The position numbers and the translations under genes are program-made. This document shows positions 32,626 through 42,179 of a stretch of 64,000 bases of DNA, piece by piece (the first letter of the stretch is position 1; each line of letters opens with the position of its first letter). The notes beneath the pieces are model-generated. The model saw only the letters and a list, made by a program, of their open reading frames with translations, ran no database searches and was not told where the DNA came from. The stretch is from Carposina sasakii. Lineage: Eukaryota; Arthropoda; Insecta; Lepidoptera; Carposinidae. The DNA is taken from the NCBI GenBank assembly GCA_014607495.2, contig CP053156.1, positions 434,001-498,000 of the forward strand, written 5' to 3'.

Positions 32626-33421
32626 TCTACACTAATATTATAAAGAGGAAAACTTTGTTTGTTTGGTTGTAATGAATAGGCTCAAAAACTACTGGACCGA
32701 TTTCAAAAATTCTTTCACCGTTAGAATCCTTATTGGACCTGGATGAACATAGGCTATAAGAATTTCCCGATATTCCCACGGGAAGGCGACCAACGGGAAT
32801 TCTATATTTTTTACGAAAACCGCTATACATATGAAGCTGAAATCGGGCATATATGTTCATTGGGGACAGCGAGGGAGGACTAAAAACGGATTTCCCGAAA
32901 TTCCCACGGGAAGGGGACAAACGGGAATTCATAGTTTTTACGAAAACCGCTATACATATGAAGCTGAAATCGGGCATATATGTTCATTGGGGACAGCGAG
33001 GGAGGACTAAAAACGGATTTCCCGAAATTCCCACGGGAAGGGGACAAACGGGAATTCATAGTTTTTACGAAAACCGCTATACATATGAAGCTGAAATTGG
33101 GCATATATGTTCATTAGGGACTGCGAGGAAACACTAGAACGGATTTCCCGAAATTCCCACGGGAAGGAGACCAACGGGAATTATTTATTTTTTACGAAAA
33201 CGGTTAAACATGTGAATCTGAAGTTGAGCATATATGTTTATTTGGGACCCCGAGGAAGCACTGGGAACGGATTTCCCGAAATTCCCACGGGAAGGGGACA
33301 AACGTGAATTAATTTTTTACGACAACCGCGATAACATATAGGCTACTTTTTACACTTAACATATAGGCTACTTTTTATTTTTTCTGTAGTCCACGCGGAC
33401 GGAGTCGCGGGCGTCCACTAG
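32626..33421 (+). mobile_element. Non-autonomous Helitron with internal tandem array, 796 bp
   Basis: It begins TCTACACTAATATTATAAAG, AGG after an A and ends GACGGAGTCGCGGGCGTCC, ACTAG before a T. It has the classic lepidopteran 5' block TGAATAGGCTCAAAAACTAC, TGGACCGATTTCAAAAATTC. The middle is a 126-128-bp tandem repeat. Frames at 32627-33307 on both strands are repeats read as protein, and not genes. There is no Rep/helicase. Confidence 0.85.
32762..33335. repeat. Tandem array, 127-bp unit, about 4.5 copies
   Basis: The word ATTTCCCGA(A/T)ATTCCCACGGG recurs at 32762, 32890, 33017, 33143 and 33271; CGCTATACAT-type words recur with the same spacing. The second and third units are nearly identical, while the outer ones are diverged, indicating recent expansion of the middle. 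Confidence 0.85.
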
Positions 33422-36362
33422 TCTTTTATATTTTTATTAATTTGAAAATGATTTACTTATTGAAAAATAACTGGGAAAACGTGTAGTATGTAACGTTTTT
33501 TTTGCTGAATTTTCAAGCACTTTTTCAAGTGACTACGCTATATATTCTGGATTCCCACGGTAATTTGCTGATCATCGTGCACGGCCGAAGACTGCGGATA
33601 GACACGCACCATACTGAACATGTCTGTATCACCACGAACTATACTTTTCCCACGGTGCGATGATGTCCGCGTCCATCCGCAATATCACGCACCGTTTGAA
33701 GCTAGCATGAGACGAGTGTTGCGGCGCCTTAACAGTAACTAACGAGCCGGGCGGCGGAGGCGCCGACACCTCGCAACCATTTGTCTCTCAATGTAACGAG
33801 AGAACTAATGGGGTCTGGCCCCAAACTAGGCAATTTAGAAAAACGATTCTATCGCCACCGCTCCATTTTTATATAGTTTTCCTATTAAGCTTCTTACAAA
33901 TATTAGTGACAAATGGACTTTTGGAATTAGAAAACTTTTATACTCTACTTAATATACCAGTACAGATTACAGTTATAAGTATTCTGAGAGTATTTCACAG
34001 ACGAAATATCCCGTCACGCATTTATACTTAACATATTTTTCTTTGTTTAAAGTGAGTTATAAAAGCAAGCTACTAAGTACTAGGTAGGCACTGTTTTTGT
34101 AATTACTAGATGCATGTAGTATAAGTAAAATTCAAAATTTGAAATAAAATAAACTGTACGGAAAAATTTCATTCAAAAAGTTGGTCAGTCTGTATTTCTG
34201 ATCTTGTATTCCGAATTGGTTACGGACTGGCTATCAAGTATGTGTCAATCAAGTATAGTACACTGGGATGATAGGAGTGCCCCAGGGTACGTTTTACCCT
34301 AGGTTAGCGTAGTACGAGTACGCCCTAGCTAGGTAATTGCTTGGAAATAGCCTATATAGTCTGTAACATATTTGTAGAGAAATTAGCAATACAATACATC
34401 TAATTGCTAATTTATTTAATACACAACATCAAAATCAGCTATTTGATGATATTAAATAAATTACCATTAGTGATTATTAGGTAGAATATATAAGTGATGT
34501 ATTCGATATTTTTTTTGGGTGGAGTTATAATATGGTCATTATCGTGTCAATTAAAAAGGGTTTTGATAGTCAATAAGGTAATACAAGAAGTTACAAAAGT
34601 GACTTTCTTTAATTTTTGTAATAAGTTAAGATTTCTGTCTCCAACCCCTCCGGGGCCAATTCTCGAAAAGTCTCTAGTTGGAACGAAGCCGAAACGTAAC
34701 CGTTGTAGACGCTCAGAACAAAGCCATAATTACTTTACAGTGGTGCTGTAATTAAGTCACATTTCAGCATGAGACAGATATTTGTTTTTATTCTGTCATA
34801 CTCGCGACCGATTCGTGCTAAAATATACCTTTTTACACAAGCGGTAAACATATATTGCTTCGCACCGCGATTCGTTAACGGTTCGTTAGTGGTTGCGTTT
34901 CGGCTCAAAAAATTTTCAAGAATTGCCCCCGATGCATATTGTTATGAGGTATTTAAGTTTTCACTATGCCATATTTCTTCCACTGTTACGAAATCGTTCT
35001 CTTGGTTCAATTTTTATATTAAAATAATTAATGTTGCCATATGAAAAACAAATTCCATGGTTTTATATTGTGAATAACTAACGGAAAATGTTGAATTATT
35101 AAATATTTTGTCACTTCAGTGAACCGTGCCCGAGGCGGCGTATTGTTTGCGGAAACAATTACTATTTGTTTGTGGCGTCGATATACTGAAATGGCTCTAA
35201 TTTTTACTATACACACAGAGATATGTTTTAATTGTGCATTTTTATTCAGTTGCATGACGTTTTGTAGCCGAGTATACGAAAGGCAGGTATAACAACGTAC
35301 AACAATGTAGGTACACAAGAACGCGTTATGCAAAATAATCGAAATATAAAAGCAAATAGATATTGGTGATAATAGATATATATTTTTTATTTAGTTGTAA
35401 CAGCCAATTTCTAAATTACGTTAGAAGAATGACTGACATCGTAAAACCCTAAACTGGTATCTGATCATACTTAATTCTAAATTAAATGCGAAACATACAT
35501 ATTATACATCTATTCTACATTAACAAAGTAATATGTCAATCAACAAAGCCATTTACGACCAAAAGTTGAAGTTGAATAAACTAATAGACTACTGCAGTAC
35601 TCATTGACCCGCTTGTAGGTACTAAGGGGGCATTTATATAGAAATCCGAGCGTCAATATTGCTCAGTCCAAACACCCTCGAACAAGAGGTTTGCTTAGGA
35701 CGGGTTACCATTGAGTCGGAATTGGCTTTATGTCTTAGTTAAGACAGAATAATCTAATTTGAGATAAGTAACATAAGTACGGTATTAAAATATTATATTT
35801 TTATATTATTATCTTGTAGTTAAAATCTTGTAGTTATGGTAACCCCATTTTGAAAAAACAAACGCGTGTACGTATTTTTTATATGATAACATCACATTTT
35901 TATGCCAATTTTGATTGCTTTAAGCAGAAAAAATATAGTTAAAAAATCTGTGAAAAACGCTGTTTTCCATTCTTGAATTGTGGTCTGTGGGCGCTGTTGT
36001 TTATTCTTTATATGTAATTAATTAACTAAGGATATTTCATAATAGTAATCTTTGTAGTATATAGTATTAAACAAATATATAGAAAAACACGTTCTATCGA
36101 CAATAAATTGCTTGCTATATTTCGTAACTATAAGACCACCTAACTCCCATAAATACAAATTTATCAGCGTATAGGATACCTACCTAATCTTGGATAATCT
36201 GGCATTGTTCCGCGTATGTTAGATCAGTGGAGGTAACATAATAATCCAGCCACCAAGTTAATTAATAATAATGTAGCGTCTTAAAACTGTGATTAATGAT
36301 CTACAAAGCTTGTTTAATTATTTAAACGATGATTTATTATAAATTATGTTATTATTGTTTCA
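33422..36362. other. No gene recognised; GC-richer segment at 33540-33830
   Basis: The segment 33540-33830 (GCACGGCCGAAGACTGCGG, GAGCCGGGCGGCGGAGGCGC) is much richer in G+C than its surroundings and has no long frame. The rest is AT-rich. The frames at 34494-34751, 34769-35044 and 35028-35333 have no motif I recognise. Confidence 0.4.
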
Positions 36363-36494
36363 GATTTATACAGTATTGAATCATCGGCTCTATACGGTAA
36401 GTTATACTATATTAATTTATCTATAGTATATAATAAAACCTAACTTATGAAACCTTTATGTGCTAAATAAAGTTTTAATGTGGTTTATACTTCG

Positions 36495-36600
36495 TAGTCA
36501 AGTTCGTAGTAATGCTACGACGAGTTGTAGTGTCGGTGGCAATCATAGCAGCGTCGTAGTTCTACGTCGCCGCGTGATGCGAGCAGTCGTCTTATTGCTT
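36495..36600. repeat. CGTAG/CTACG-rich cluster
   Basis: TTCGTAGTCAAGTTCGTAGT, AATGCTACGACG, GCAGCGTCGTAGTTCTACGT. Similar clusters occur at 12113-12160 and 52729-52812. Overlaps a meaningless 78-codon frame. Confidence 0.45.
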
Positions 36601-37090
36601 TGGGTTAGAGCTTTATTTCAATGTCATTTCTTTTCTTATAATTACGACGAGTTTTGGCACTTATTATTGCTTCTTTATTTCAATGCCTTTTCTTAATTTT
36701 AACAGCCAATAACCGATCTCGAGGGGTTTTTGCACATTTCAGATTAAATCTTTAATTGTTTTCATACAACATTTCAAATTAGATATTTAAAAAATATAAT
36801 AAACGTTTAGCAGCCGGTGTATAAAAGGGTCCATCAATTATAACTTATATGCGATTTCCTACTACAAAAATTGATTAAAAAACCCATAACGATATGCGAA
36901 CGACGCGGTTAATCTTTGTATCGGTTTAGGCGCGTCGCAGCCGTGCCATGCTCGTTTATAAAACTGGACACGTTGTGGCCAATTAAAGCCTTATAACAAA
37001 TAAAACTTTCTGGGATTTGGTGTAGCGATTTTCAACAGTTCCGTATTTGGGGCTGAAATTGCATCTGGAATCGGAGATTTATATTCTACC
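36601..37090. other. No gene; short direct repeat
   Basis: CTTTATTTCAATG followed by TTTCTT-like sequence occurs twice (36610-36635, 36671-36696). Otherwise nothing recognised. Confidence 0.4.
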
Positions 37091-37333
37091 CATACATACA
37101 TACATATAATCACGCCTTTACCCCTTACGGGGTAGGCAGAGCACCAAGGGCCGATAGAACCACATGGTGCTACTTCTGACCAATTTTTAGGGTATAGTTG
37201 AGATGTACAAGTTCGGTTAGTAGTGACAGGTGGTCAGCCCATCGCCTAGAAAATACCAAGACCCTCTTGTCCCTCTATTGACTTGTACAGTATGCCCGGG
37301 AAGAGAAGCAGCTATAGTAGTATACGTTTTGTA
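37091..37333 (+). repeat. Dispersed family D, copy 1
   Basis: CATACATATAATCACGCC, CCCCTTACGGGGTAGGCAG, GGGCCGATAGAACCACATGG, TGCCCGGGAAGAGAAGCAGC. The same order and orientation recur at 58100-58307, which lacks about 25 bases found here (GTTGAGATGTACAAGTTCGG). Widespread type in Lepidoptera; class unknown to me. Confidence 0.65.
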
Positions 37334-38081
37334 TAACTGTTCATAATACAAAATTCAAGAATTAACGTTTTTCTTGCGAATGGCATAATATACCACCAAG
37401 CCTTTAATCCAATATACGAGTACAATGAAAAACAAGTTTTTCCCTGGAGATTGACTTTCGAAGGATATCGGATTTAAGATATACCTAAAATTATTATTAT
37501 AAACTTAACATTTACTTACAGAAAAAGCATTATTAACAAAAAACGGGACGACATCACTGTGGTGTCGGATGATAATGAACAAAACGTTACTCAATTTAGT
37601 TTTTATATATAAGAAATATTTAGAGTATGGTGGAAATTACATAAAACCTGCGTGTGTGTAAATTTAAATAAATATTATATCTGCATCTATAAATAAGTAA
37701 GTACATGTAATTACTTATTGTATTTCTTAAAAATGTCACTGAACAATGTTTTTTCCGTACTCATCTTATTCTATAGTGGTTAAGTTTTTAAAAGTTCTTG
37801 AAAATAAATATAGATATATAGAATTATTACTTATGAAATTATTTGAGTAAAAGTAATTACTTGTTCTTCTTTATAGACACAGATTGTTAGTAAGTAATAA
37901 AATCTATTCTAAAGCTCGTCTAATACAAAGACCACCGTCTGGTATCCTGAAATTTCACAGAATTTAGGAGAGATTCAATTATTTCTGTCTTGCGTTGCAT
38001 TCAAGCTGACTCACTGATACAATTTGAAATGTAAATTAGTGTACACTATTATAATGCTCGTTGTGTCATAACAAGCAATAT
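37334..38081. other. No recognisable gene or repeat
   Basis: AT-rich unique sequence. Confidence 0.5.
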
Positions 38082-38155
38082 CTTATTCTTATTCTTTATT
38101 GTACACATATACAGACAAAAGTATTGAAAGAAAATGTACAAAGGCGTGCTTATCT
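38082..38155 (-). repeat. LINE 3'-end fragment (reverse)
   Basis: TATTCTTATTCTTTATTGTA and ATGTACAAAGGCGTGCTTAT match, in reverse, the 1736-1818 fragment. Confidence 0.5.
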
Positions 38156-38197
38156 CTGAAAACTTGTTGACAATGAAATATAATGAAATCCACAGAG

Positions 38198-38248
38198 ATT
38201 CAAAATCACACGTTTATTTTTCAAAATTGTATGAACATTCCTGCATCC
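38198..38248. repeat. Internal piece of palindromic MITE
   Basis: CAAAATCACACGTTTATTTT, CAAAATTGTATGAACATTCC resembles the centre of the palindromic MITE at 18614-18873. No terminal repeat remains. Confidence 0.4.
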
Positions 38249-38561
38249 GTATGATGAATTTGGTGAGAGCGCGATGTGTCACTTTTAAACGTCAAATTCA
38301 CAGAGCTATTAATAACTAGATAAACTAAGTGTATGTGTTTTTGACTAGATTATTACTAATCTTTGCTCGCTGCGCCAATTGTATCGGGCGATTCTGTGAC
38401 TAATTAAATGGGCTTATTGGTTATTATGTGACACATTGCTGTTTTTTGGATCACTTGTGACCTTCTAAGGGTTGATCAGGTTTTTGATTTTTTTTTGAGG
38501 TTAACTTTTTTTAAACTCATCTTTTGGTTAAAATTTTATTTTTAAGTCACTATCTAAGGCC

Positions 38562-38680
38562 ACTATCGAAGGTCGCGGGCGTCGGTTTGATGCAGGCTGC
38601 TTCCGACCGGTTGGTATGGAGGTTGTTGGGGGAGGCTTATGTACAGCTGTGGACTTCCCAGGGCTGAAATGATGATGATG
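38562..38680 (+). mobile_element. 119-bp 5'-truncated RTE LINE insertion
   Basis: A 10-bp direct repeat ATCTAAGGCC flanks it (38552-38561, 38681-38690). From 38593 it encodes QAASDRLVWRLLGEAYVQLW, TSQG-stop (stop 38665-38667), the C-terminus of an RTE ORF in an intact frame, followed by an AATGATGATGATG tail. It is a clean example of extreme 5' truncation. Confidence 0.8.
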
Positions 38681-38690
38681 ATCTAAGGCC

Positions 38691-39162
38691 TAACTAAACA
38701 TTTTTTCCTGAAAATATGAAAAAAAGTCGGAAAATTTTGGAATTTTTTTGTGAAAATTTGCAGTGTTTTCCACAGTGTTTTTCAGAATCTAAAGTCACGG
38801 TGTCAATATTTGTCTGGCTGTCACAAAGGTATTATCTACGCAGAATGAAGTAAACCCCAAAATAAAAAAAACGCTTCTTTAATCACCATTTAGTTCACAA
38901 CATATTCGAGTAACGGTCGAGGAGAGCACGTTAAGTGACCATAAAGTACAAGTACAAAGTTTGCAAGTTGTCCGCAAGGATGCATATTGCGACACTACAC
39001 TGGGAACTTTGTTAGAACATTCATTACCGTGATATCAAAAGGCAACTTTTATGTTTACGTGTATATTTTATGCTAAAGCTAAAGACTAAATGCTTGACTT
39101 TGAATACAATGTCCGTATTTTTGGCAGAGACAGTGATACTGATTCAGAGAAGAGCATAAATA
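38691..39162. other. No recognisable gene or repeat
   Basis: AT-rich; nothing recognised. Confidence 0.5.
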
Positions 39163-39329
39163 AATACTTACATAATTTCTATTGAGGGATCGCCCACCAC
39201 CGGGCCCTATACCCTCCGCTGACCCTCGGATCTGCCTACTCATGATCACGAACACAAGACACTACAGTCGCAACGAGAAGCCAGATCCAAGCACCTAGCA
39301 AGCAACCATAAATACATAGCTGCTAATCC

Positions 39330-39398
39330 GAAAACCAATTAAAATTTTAATCGACATATGTTTCGCCAACACCCGTGGCATCATCAGGATTAGTTTTC
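39330..39398 (-). ncRNA. Hammerhead ribozyme motif, left arm
   Basis: Mirror image of the right-arm motif on the minus strand: CTGATGA at 39387-39381 and GAAA at 39364-39361, with all stems preserved. It lies about 280 bases downstream of the endonuclease stop codon, in the element's 3' UTR/terminal repeat. Confidence 0.75.
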
Positions 39399-39675
39399 CA
39401 TGTTAGTTCTATCTACCGAACCAACTAACTAACAACTAAAACCAATGTATTGCAAATCATTTTTATACCCTCAATCAACATAAAAAAATAAATATTAATA
39501 CCTACATATTAGTTTAGAAATGTAAAATTATTATAGATAAATAATTATTAAAAATATACATTAGTTATTAATTGTTAAATTATTTGAAGAAAAATAAATT
39601 TATAATAATATTAAATATATATAAAAAAAAGACCATATCAAGGCTGTACGACAAAGTCATTACCTTTGTCCGATC

Positions 39676-41214
39676 CTATTGACTTTGACATTGACAGATT
39701 GCAGCCAAAACTGGGCTATTGTTTACAAAATCTATTTGATTATTTACCAAATTAATACCTGAAAATTTTGCTTTCATAATTTCTAGTTTTTCTAAAATAG
39801 ACAGACGGATGCCTTTATCTGCAACATGTAGAACTCTTAACTCATTATTATCTGCCAGGGAGTGGCCCGCCTGGAGTAAATGTTCGGCAAAGTTGGATTT
39901 ATTAGGATTACCATTTCTAAAAGCTGATATATGTTCCTTGTTTCGAACATTAAAACTGCGACCAGTTTGTCCAATGTAACAAGCATCACATTCATCACAC
40001 TTCAACTGGTATACACCTGATTTCTTTTTAAGTTCCAACTTTTGTTTTGTGTTAATTAACTTTTGTAATGAATTATAAGTCCTAAACGCCACAAATATGT
40101 CTTCTTTTTTTAATAATTTAGATAATTTTTCTGAAAAACCTCCATAATATGTCAAACTACCAGTGTATGGTTTTTGAATCTGATCAACTTTAGGGTATAA
40201 CATTTGTTTAACCAAAATGTTTTCCTTTTTATTGACCAGATTATAAATTAATTGAGGACTGTACCCATTAGATCTGGCAATTTGAACAATGGTATTAAAT
40301 TCTTTATTATAATTGTAATTGTTAAGCGGTAAAGTTACCAGTCTATGTATCATAGACTTATAAGCCGCTAATTTATGTTGCCATGGGTGGAAAGAATCAA
40401 CCGGTATTGTGACATCTGTATGGGTAGGTTTCCGGTATACAGCAAAATCATGAAATTTATCTAATCTTGATATAGTTAAATCCAAAAAATTTATGCTATT
40501 ATTAACTTCTTCTTCAATTTTGAATTTAATTTTGGCATGCTTGGTATTAATTTTGTTGACAAAAACATGAAACTGTCTCACTGAGCCTGTCCAACACAAG
40601 ATAACATCATCTACATATCTAAAATAATATTTTATCTTACTATTGTTAACTATAAACTTATTTTCATACCAATCCATAAAAATTTCTGCAAGAAACGGTG
40701 ACAACGGAGAACCCATAGCCAAACCATCCTTCTGTAAATAATAGGTGTTCCGATAACAAAAATAATTTTGGTTCATACAAAGTCTAGTCAGTCCAATAAT
40801 GTTATCAACCTCCGTTGGATGTAAATTGACTTTATCACACCAAGTCTTAATTATGTCTAAACAATCTTTATAAGGAACATTTGTAAACAAACTTTCTACA
40901 TCTAATGAAAATAATTTTGAATTTGTAGGCAATTCTATATATTTAATTTTTTCTATTAAATCTAAACTATTTTTAACACTATACTTAGGTGTGAATTGAA
41001 TTTTTTCCTTTATATAGTTATTTAAAAACGTTGCCAATTTATATGCAGGCGCTCCAATATAGGAAACTACAGGTCTAACAGGAATATTAATTTTATGTAA
41101 TTTTGGTAAACCGTATAACATTGGTGTGACAGGATTCATTGAAATTACGCGTTCAATTAAATGGGGGCATTTTTTGGGAAAAATATATTCTGAATTGGCA
41201 ATACATTTCTTCAA
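39676..41214 (-). CDS. Penelope-like reverse transcriptase / GIY-YIG endonuclease, 5'-partial
   Basis: An open frame of about 512 codons that copies RNA into DNA and would nick target DNA. Motifs in order: YGLPKLHK (34-41); FSLDVESLFTNVP with catalytic D105; AMGSPLSPFLAEIF (166-179); YVDD (200-203), the catalytic Asp pair; HPWQHKLAAYKSMIHRL (276-292). C-terminally there is a GIY-YIG nuclease with the Penelope-type cysteine knuckle C406-x2-C409-x2-C412, then YIGQTGRSFNVR (413-424), H428 and E475. The first codon is TTG, not ATG, and a stop lies just upstream in the fused second copy, so the true N-terminus (roughly 100-300 residues by family length) is missing. No internal stop. Confidence 0.92.
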   Translation of the reverse strand: MKKCIANSEYIFPKKCPHLIERVISMNPVTPMLYGLPKLHKINIPVRPVVSYIGAPAYKLATFLNNYIKEKIQFTPKYSVKNSLDLIEKIKYIELPTNSKLFSLDVESLFTNVPYKDCLDIIKTWCDKVNLHPTEVDNIIGLTRLCMNQNYFCYRNTYYLQKDGLAMGSPLSPFLAEIFMDWYENKFIVNNSKIKYYFRYVDDVILCWTGSVRQFHVFVNKINTKHAKIKFKIEEEVNNSINFLDLTISRLDKFHDFAVYRKPTHTDVTIPVDSFHPWQHKLAAYKSMIHRLVTLPLNNYNYNKEFNTIVQIARSNGYSPQLIYNLVNKKENILVKQMLYPKVDQIQKPYTGSLTYYGGFSEKLSKLLKKEDIFVAFRTYNSLQKLINTKQKLELKKKSGVYQLKCDECDACYIGQTGRSFNVRNKEHISAFRNGNPNKSNFAEHLLQAGHSLADNNELRVLHVADKGIRLSILEKLEIMKAKFSGINLVNNQIDFVNNSPVLAAICQCQSQ

Positions 41215-41219
41215 TTCAA

Positions 41220-41630
41220 TTTAGGACTTATAATTCATTACAAAAGTTAATTAACACAAAACAAAAGTTGGAACTTAAAAAGAAATCAGGTGTATACCAG
41301 TTGAAGTGTGATGAATGTGATGCTTGTTACATTGGACAAACTGGTCGCAGTTTTAATGTTCGAAACAAGGAACATATATCAGCTTTTAGAAATGGTAATC
41401 CTAATAAATCCAACTTTGCCGAACATTTACTCCAGGCGGGCCACTCCCTGGCAGATAATAATGAGTTAAGAGTTCTACATGTTGCAGATAAAGGCATCCG
41501 TCTGTCTATTTTAGAAAAACTAGAAATTATGAAAGCAAAATTTTCAGGTATTAATTTGGTAAATAATCAAATAGATTTTGTAAACAATAGCCCAGTTTTG
41601 GCTGCAATCTGTCAATGTCAAAGTCAATAG
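41220..41630 (+). pseudogene. Second, inverted copy of the GIY-YIG endonuclease domain
   Basis: It encodes residues 377-512 of the minus-strand protein, from FRTYNSLQKL to CQCQSQ, with no amino-acid change that I can find. The reading frame is opened upstream only by fusion to the antisense of the other copy (41139-41219), so it has no start of its own. It is the coding half of the right arm. Confidence 0.85.
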
Positions 41631-41906
41631 GATCGGACAAAGGTAATGACTTTGTCGTACAGCCTTGATATGGTCTTTTTTTATATATATTTAATATTAT
41701 TATAAATTTATTTTTCTTCTAATAATTTAACAATTAATAACTAATGTATATTTTTAATAATTATTTATCTATAATAATTTTACATTTCTAAACTAATATG
41801 TAGGTATTAATATTTATTTTTTTATGTTGATTGGGGGTATAAAAATGATTTGCAATACATTGGTTTTAGTTGTTAGTTAGTTGGTTCGGTAGATAGAACT
41901 AACATG

Positions 41907-41975
41907 GAAAACTAATCCTGATGATGCCACGGGTGTTGGCGAAACATATGTCGATTAAAATTTTAATTGGTTTTC
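41907..41975 (+). ncRNA. Hammerhead ribozyme motif, right arm
   Basis: Core CTGATGA (41918-41924) and GAAA (41941-41944). Stem II is GCCA (41926-41929) with TGGC (41937-41940). Stem III is the self-complementary ACATATGT (41944-41951), with cleavage expected after C41952. Stem I is TAATC (41913-41917) with GATTA (41953-41957), extended beyond a bulge by GAAAAC (41907-41912) with GTTTTC (41970-41975). Hammerheads with minimal stem III are established in Penelope-like terminal repeats. One departure: T41925 is unpaired where a 10.1-11.1 pair is usual. Confidence 0.75.
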
Positions 41976-42179
41976 GGATTAGCAGCTATGTATTTATGGT
42001 TGCATGCTAGGTGCTTGGATCTGGCTTCTCGTTGCGACTGTAGTGTCTTGTGTTCGTGATCATGAGTAGGCAGATCCGAGGGTCAGCGGAGGGTATAGGG
42101 CCCGGTGGTGGGCGATCCCTCAATAGAGATTTGAACTTCCGAATAGTGACGCCTGATACAATTCAATACTTACATAATT

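Larger units (their letters stand above)
39178..42164. mobile_element. Penelope-like retroelement in head-to-head inverted arrangement
   Basis: A 15-bp direct repeat AATACTTACATAATT flanks it (39163-39177, 42165-42179). Arms 39178-40086 and 41220-42127 are inverted copies of about 908 bp; the loop 40087-41219 holds the rest of the reverse transcriptase. Both copies point their 3' ends outward, and each carries the GIY-YIG endonuclease region, 3' UTR and a hammerhead motif. By eye the arms differ at only a few bases (for example 8 versus 7 A in one run), so the structure is recent. Penelope-like elements are known for such terminal-repeat and inverted arrangements. The right end has 37 extra bases not in the left arm (42128-42164). 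Confidence 0.9.

Noticed and set aside
32627..33307. Open frames of up to 117 codons on both strands as repeat-rich proteins
   Set aside because: They are translations of the 127-bp Helitron tandem array in different frames, with no unit of protein conservation.
33540..33830. GC-rich stretch as a CpG-island promoter or exon
   Set aside because: No long frame and no core promoter motif that I can defend; left as unassigned.
39163..42179. A CRISPR-like or phage-type palindromic system
   Set aside because: The palindrome is explained fully by two inverted Penelope-like copies with GIY-YIG and RT motifs; there are no spacers or bacterial signals anywhere in the window.
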